Assembly (NCBI GenBank): GCA_902537425.1
Contig: CACBBD010000010.1
Span: forward strand, 1 to 43,922
Reading direction: 5' to 3'
Length of the DNA: 43,922 nucleotides
Source: an uncultured SAR86 cluster bacterium
Lineage (GTDB): Bacteria > Pseudomonadota > Gammaproteobacteria > Magnimaribacterales > Magnimaribacteraceae
The notes under the pieces: generated by a model
What the model saw: only the letters and a program-made list of their open reading frames with translations
What the model was told of the DNA's origin: nothing
The model's database searches: none
Shown: piece after piece, positions 41,167-43,922 of the stretch
How positions within the stretch are numbered: position 1 is the stretch's first letter
Layout of the letters: each line of letters opens with the position of its first letter
Made by a program: the position numbers and the translations under genes

Positions 41167-42411
41167 ATGAACACTTTCTTAGGATGGCGTATGGTGGCTA
41201 TTGCTATAGCTATTGACTTTTTTGCTGTCGGTTTTGCATTTCAGACCTATCCAGTTATCCAATTATACTTAGAAGAAGAACTCAATCTATCAAGATTTGT
41301 AACAACTCTTACCATTCCTATATTCATGATTTGTTCGGCTGTTTTCTTTCCAATAGTTGGAAGACTACTAGACAAATACTCTGTGAAAAAGATTATTGTG
41401 TGGGGAGGTTTCATCTATTCCATAAGTTTGATGTCTCTTTACTTTACAATTAATTACTTTACATTCATTCTCATCTACGGACTACCAATTGCTTTGGGGG
41501 CCACCTTAATGGGTAATTTAGCAACATCAAAGTTAGTTTCATCATGGTTCGAGAAGCAAGCAGGAAGAGCTCTAGGATTTGCCGCAGTAGGTGTTTCGTT
41601 TGCAGGTTTTATATTTCCTAATCTAACTCAATACTTCTTAATGGATTTTTTAATGCTTGAATGGAGAGAGGTCTATCTTGTTTTTGGATTATTTCTTTCA
41701 GTGATCATTACACCTTTAATGTTCTTACTGATCGTTGATAGACCGGAAGATATTGGACAAAAAGTTGATGGTGGATTAGAGATAAACAAATCAGAATATA
41801 TTGAAATTTCAGGTATCGATTGGCAGATTAAAGATTTATTGAAGAACAGAAATTTTTGGATCCTTACAGCTGTTTTTTCCCTTCAGTTTTCATCAATGAT
41901 GGCTGTTCTTGCTCATTTAACATTTTATGCAGCAGAGAGAGGTTGGGCAGATCAAGCTGCATTTATATTTGGTATGTATGCCATTCCCGCTATGGCTAGT
42001 AAAGTTATATTTGGTTGGTTAGTTGAAAATAAACTTGATCCTAGAATGGCTGTAACTATTTCCCTAGCTTTGCAAGCCATAGGGCTTGTATTAATAACTA
42101 TTACACAATCTTCTTCTCAACTTGCCTTAGTCATAGCTTTGTTTGGATTTGGAGGTGGAGCTGGCCTACCAATGAGTAATATACTTTTCAAAAATACATT
42201 CACTACAAAAAGCTTTGGGACTTCAAGAGGACTATCACAGCCTTTTATTTTTTTGTTCCAAGCAATTGGAACACCGGGTGTTGCCCTTCTATTTCAGTAC
42301 TATGGGAATTATGACAATGCTTTTCTAATGCTTACTATGATGGTTGTATTGGCCATATTGATTATATGGTTCATGAAAAAACCTCAAGAAGATTTAGTCA
42401 GTAGTTCTTGA
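41167..42411 (+). CDS. MFS transporter
   Basis: A 414-residue transporter with 12 predicted helices in two six-helix halves and a longer central loop near 195-225. GRLLDKYSVKKII (residues 64-76) is the loop 2-3 motif A of the superfamily, and the helix 5 region carries GVSFAGFIFPNL. It resembles the OFA/monocarboxylate-type MFS branch, so an organic anion substrate is possible; this is uncertain. It is divergent from guaB, and its 3' end overlaps the convergent hydrolase gene by 28 bases. Confidence 0.85.
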   Translation: MNTFLGWRMVAIAIAIDFFAVGFAFQTYPVIQLYLEEELNLSRFVTTLTIPIFMICSAVFFPIVGRLLDKYSVKKIIVWGGFIYSISLMSLYFTINYFTFILIYGLPIALGATLMGNLATSKLVSSWFEKQAGRALGFAAVGVSFAGFIFPNLTQYFLMDFLMLEWREVYLVFGLFLSVIITPLMFLLIVDRPEDIGQKVDGGLEINKSEYIEISGIDWQIKDLLKNRNFWILTAVFSLQFSSMMAVLAHLTFYAAERGWADQAAFIFGMYAIPAMASKVIFGWLVENKLDPRMAVTISLALQAIGLVLITITQSSSQLALVIALFGFGGGAGLPMSNILFKNTFTTKSFGTSRGLSQPFIFLFQAIGTPGVALLFQYYGNYDNAFLMLTMMVVLAILIIWFMKKPQEDLVSSS

Positions 42412-43268
42412 ATCAGTCGATCAAGGTTCTCAATAAAAGGTAAAGGTTGATCTAACATTAAATGATGTTGTGCATCCTTTAGCCCAAAAATAGGTGAATC
42501 TTTTGGAAGAAGATCTTTCATCGTTTTCAACTCACCCTCTTTAAATTCAATAGTATGTTCTCCATAATAAAAGCCAACTGGACAGCTAAGTTCAGATAGT
42601 ATCTTTGAGTGATCTGAACCTATAATCAAGCCATCATAAGTAGATGGATCGAATGTCCACGCCCAGCCCTTTTCAGTCTCTCTGATTGAATGATCTGCAA
42701 TGTAGTCAACTAAATATTGATTTATGCATTGCTGAGGAGGCATTAATCTGAATCTTTTAATGAGCTCTTCTCTTTCTTTTACAATTCTAGGAGGTCTCGC
42801 AGGTGCTCTATCTTCATACCATTCATGATGCTCCTCTGGTTTATTAACCACAAAATCAACTAGTAGAAGACCTGACATATCTTCACTATGTTTTGAAGCA
42901 GTTATTAAGGAGACCATACCACCAAAACTATGACCTACCACTAATGGATTCTCCATCCCAGTATCCTCGACTACTCCCCAAACATCATCAACAAAAGTAT
43001 CTCTCGTATAAAAAGATCTCCAATCACTACCACCCATACCTGAAAAACTCATGACAACAAAATGATATTTTTCAGAGAGCATAGATCCAATGAATTTAAA
43101 CCAATGTGCGTGAGCATTGGTGCCGTGGAGCATAATTACACTTTGGTTTTCTGGATTTCCCCATTCCATGTATTCAATGCGAGCACCATTTACTTCAACG
43201 AACTTGCTTGTATGTTCTTTGTCTAGTGCTTGGTTAAACCAATCGGGGTTAGTTGTAATAAGTTCCAT
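42384..43268 (-). CDS. Alpha/beta hydrolase
   Basis: A 294-residue serine hydrolase. The oxyanion-hole segment MLHGTNAHAHWF (46-57), the nucleophile elbow VGHSFGGM (111-118, Ser114) and the late DAQHHLMLDQP near 270-280 with the catalytic His are all in the right order; the acid is probably an Asp or Glu near 240. It resembles epoxide-hydrolase and haloalkane-dehalogenase-like members. The substrate is unknown. The last 28 bases overlap the end of the MFS gene on the other strand. Confidence 0.84.
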   Translation of the reverse strand: MELITTNPDWFNQALDKEHTSKFVEVNGARIEYMEWGNPENQSVIMLHGTNAHAHWFKFIGSMLSEKYHFVVMSFSGMGGSDWRSFYTRDTFVDDVWGVVEDTGMENPLVVGHSFGGMVSLITASKHSEDMSGLLLVDFVVNKPEEHHEWYEDRAPARPPRIVKEREELIKRFRLMPPQQCINQYLVDYIADHSIRETEKGWAWTFDPSTYDGLIIGSDHSKILSELSCPVGFYYGEHTIEFKEGELKTMKDLLPKDSPIFGLKDAQHHLMLDQPLPFIENLDRLIQELLTKSS

Positions 43269-43329
43269 CTTGTAATTTTAAAAAACCAAAAATATTAGAT
43301 GATTCAGGGGATTAGTTGAACCTTTTATT

Positions 43330-43668
43330 TCAGGTATTTAGGTTATCGGTCTTTGCAGCAGCAATAAAATCATTCTTATGGAGTCCGCCAATCTTATGTG
43401 TCCACCATGTAACTTCGACCTTGCCCCATTCCAAAAGAATTGCTGGATGATGATCTTCCTCTTCGGCTAAGGCAGCAACTTTCTGAGTAAATTTTAAAGA
43501 CTGTTCATAGTCATTAAATTTAAAAACTCTATTGAGCATTAATACTGAATCTTTTGTTATAGGTTGCCAGTCAGGTATCTCTTTTAAAAGAGCTGGCAGC
43601 TCATCATCAGTAACCCTAGGAGCATCTGCTCTGCAGGCAACACATTTTTGTTTGAGTAAGTCTTCCAT
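43330..43668 (-). CDS. phhB: 4a-hydroxytetrahydrobiopterin dehydratase
   Basis: A 112-residue pterin-4a-carbinolamine dehydratase. The active-site cluster EEEDHHPAI (69-77; His73, His74) and VTWWTHKIGGL (86-96; His91) is complete. It regenerates the pterin cofactor of aromatic amino acid hydroxylases or acts in molybdopterin-like chemistry. The N-terminal CVACRADAPRVT is typical of bacterial members. It begins two bases after the fumarase stop codon, so the two are probably cotranscribed. Confidence 0.92.
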   Translation of the reverse strand: MEDLLKQKCVACRADAPRVTDDELPALLKEIPDWQPITKDSVLMLNRVFKFNDYEQSLKFTQKVAALAEEEDHHPAILLEWGKVEVTWWTHKIGGLHKNDFIAAAKTDNLNT

Positions 43669-43670
43669 AG

Positions 43671-43922
43671 CTATTTACTAATTCCTCCTTTGGTTAATTT
43701 TGAGGGATTTAATAACTTCCTAAGCTGGTCTTCTGTTAAATCTGTTTCTTCATGTGCTACCTCAATTATTGGCCTACCAAGCTTGTAAGCTTTCTTAGCT
43801 ATTTCTGCAGCTTTTTCATAACCAATAATTGGGTTAAGAGCAGTAACAAGGATAGGATTTCTTGATAAAGAAGCTTCAAGGTTTTTCTTGTTTACTTTAA
43901 AAGTTTTGATTGCTTTATTCGA
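43671..43922 (-). CDS. fumC: Class II fumarate hydratase (partial, C-terminus)
   Basis: The last 83 codons of a fumarase/aspartase-superfamily gene that runs off the right edge. The frame reads SRNPILVTALNPIIGYEKAA followed by EIAKKAYKLGRPIIEVA and LLNPSKLTKGGI, which is the C-terminal helical domain of class II fumarase; the ILVTALNP segment favours fumarase over aspartase. Full-length members have about 460 residues and interconvert fumarate and malate in the TCA cycle. The catalytic region is outside the window, so the call rests on the tail alone. Confidence 0.82.
   Translation of the reverse strand, partial: SNKAIKTFKVNKKNLEASLSRNPILVTALNPIIGYEKAAEIAKKAYKLGRPIIEVAHEETDLTEDQLRKLLNPSKLTKGGISK

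Noticed and set aside
43141-43175. Further guaA-like core in the hydrolase gene (CCCATTCCAT)
   Set aside because: It is part of the conserved YMEWGNP coding segment of the hydrolase and matches the 15-mer poorly.

Overview
The window looks like a chromosome segment of a low-G+C marine gammaproteobacterium, tentatively SAR86-like or a relative. The reasons are the AT-rich composition, a large TonB-dependent receptor, many glutathione S-transferase-fold proteins, several crotonase-fold acyl-CoA enzymes, tight gene packing with TAAATG and ATGA junctions, and a guaB-guaA pair. This placement is inference; there is no rRNA marker. I see no tRNA, rRNA, CRISPR array, transposase or integrase.

Region 1 (1-12314, all minus strand): a TonB-dependent receptor ends at a hairpin, followed by a purine-type phosphoribosyltransferase. 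Then comes a long closely packed run: GST, CmcJ-like oxygenase, class III aminotransferase, Tat-exported PhoD-like phosphatase, GST, TauE/SafE permease, SDR, class I photolyase, DUF4396 protein, ACT-domain protein and the start of another GST. An AzgA-type purine permease (12524-13813, plus) diverges from the receptor, so receptor, permease and phosphoribosyltransferase look like a purine uptake and salvage set.

Region 2 (13816-21241): YghU-type GST, a small NTF2-like protein with an HHSS motif (candidate iota-carbonic-anhydrase relative), two enoyl-CoA hydratase-family proteins around two small membrane proteins, a CoA-binding protein, a GST-like protein, a second class III aminotransferase and a methylenetetrahydrofolate-reductase-family protein.

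Region 3 (21369-32087): mixed-strand metabolic genes: PhyH-type oxygenase, methyltransferases, GMP reductase, tyrosine phosphatase, FAD oxidoreductase, YdjM-type membrane protein, enoyl-CoA isomerase, exported proteins, a MAPEG protein and an IspZ-like membrane protein with an extra N-terminal domain.

Region 4 (about 32.1-38.0 kb) is the most unusual part. It lies directly downstream of guaA, and short copies of the guaA 3' end (ATTGAGTGGGAGTAA and close variants) recur at 38037, 36866, 36498 and 32815, with a doubtful copy at 35811. Three of them sit just before the start codon of a gene that runs in the guaA direction. I read this as a chain of small gene islets accreted at the guaA 3' end, a known integration hotspot, but here with no integrase in view. 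Its cargo includes a membrane protein of different base composition behind a repeat-rich promoter region, an alkyltransferase-like protein, a flavodoxin-fold quinone reductase, an LtaS/sulfatase-type enzyme translationally coupled to a divergent GDPD-like protein, and a GNAT acetyltransferase.

Region 5 (38037-43922): guaA and guaB, a divergent MFS transporter, an alpha/beta hydrolase whose 3' end overlaps the transporter, pterin-4a-carbinolamine dehydratase and the C-terminal end of a class II fumarase cut by the window edge. Together guaB, guaA, guaC, the phosphoribosyltransferase and the purine permease give this stretch a strong purine-metabolism theme.
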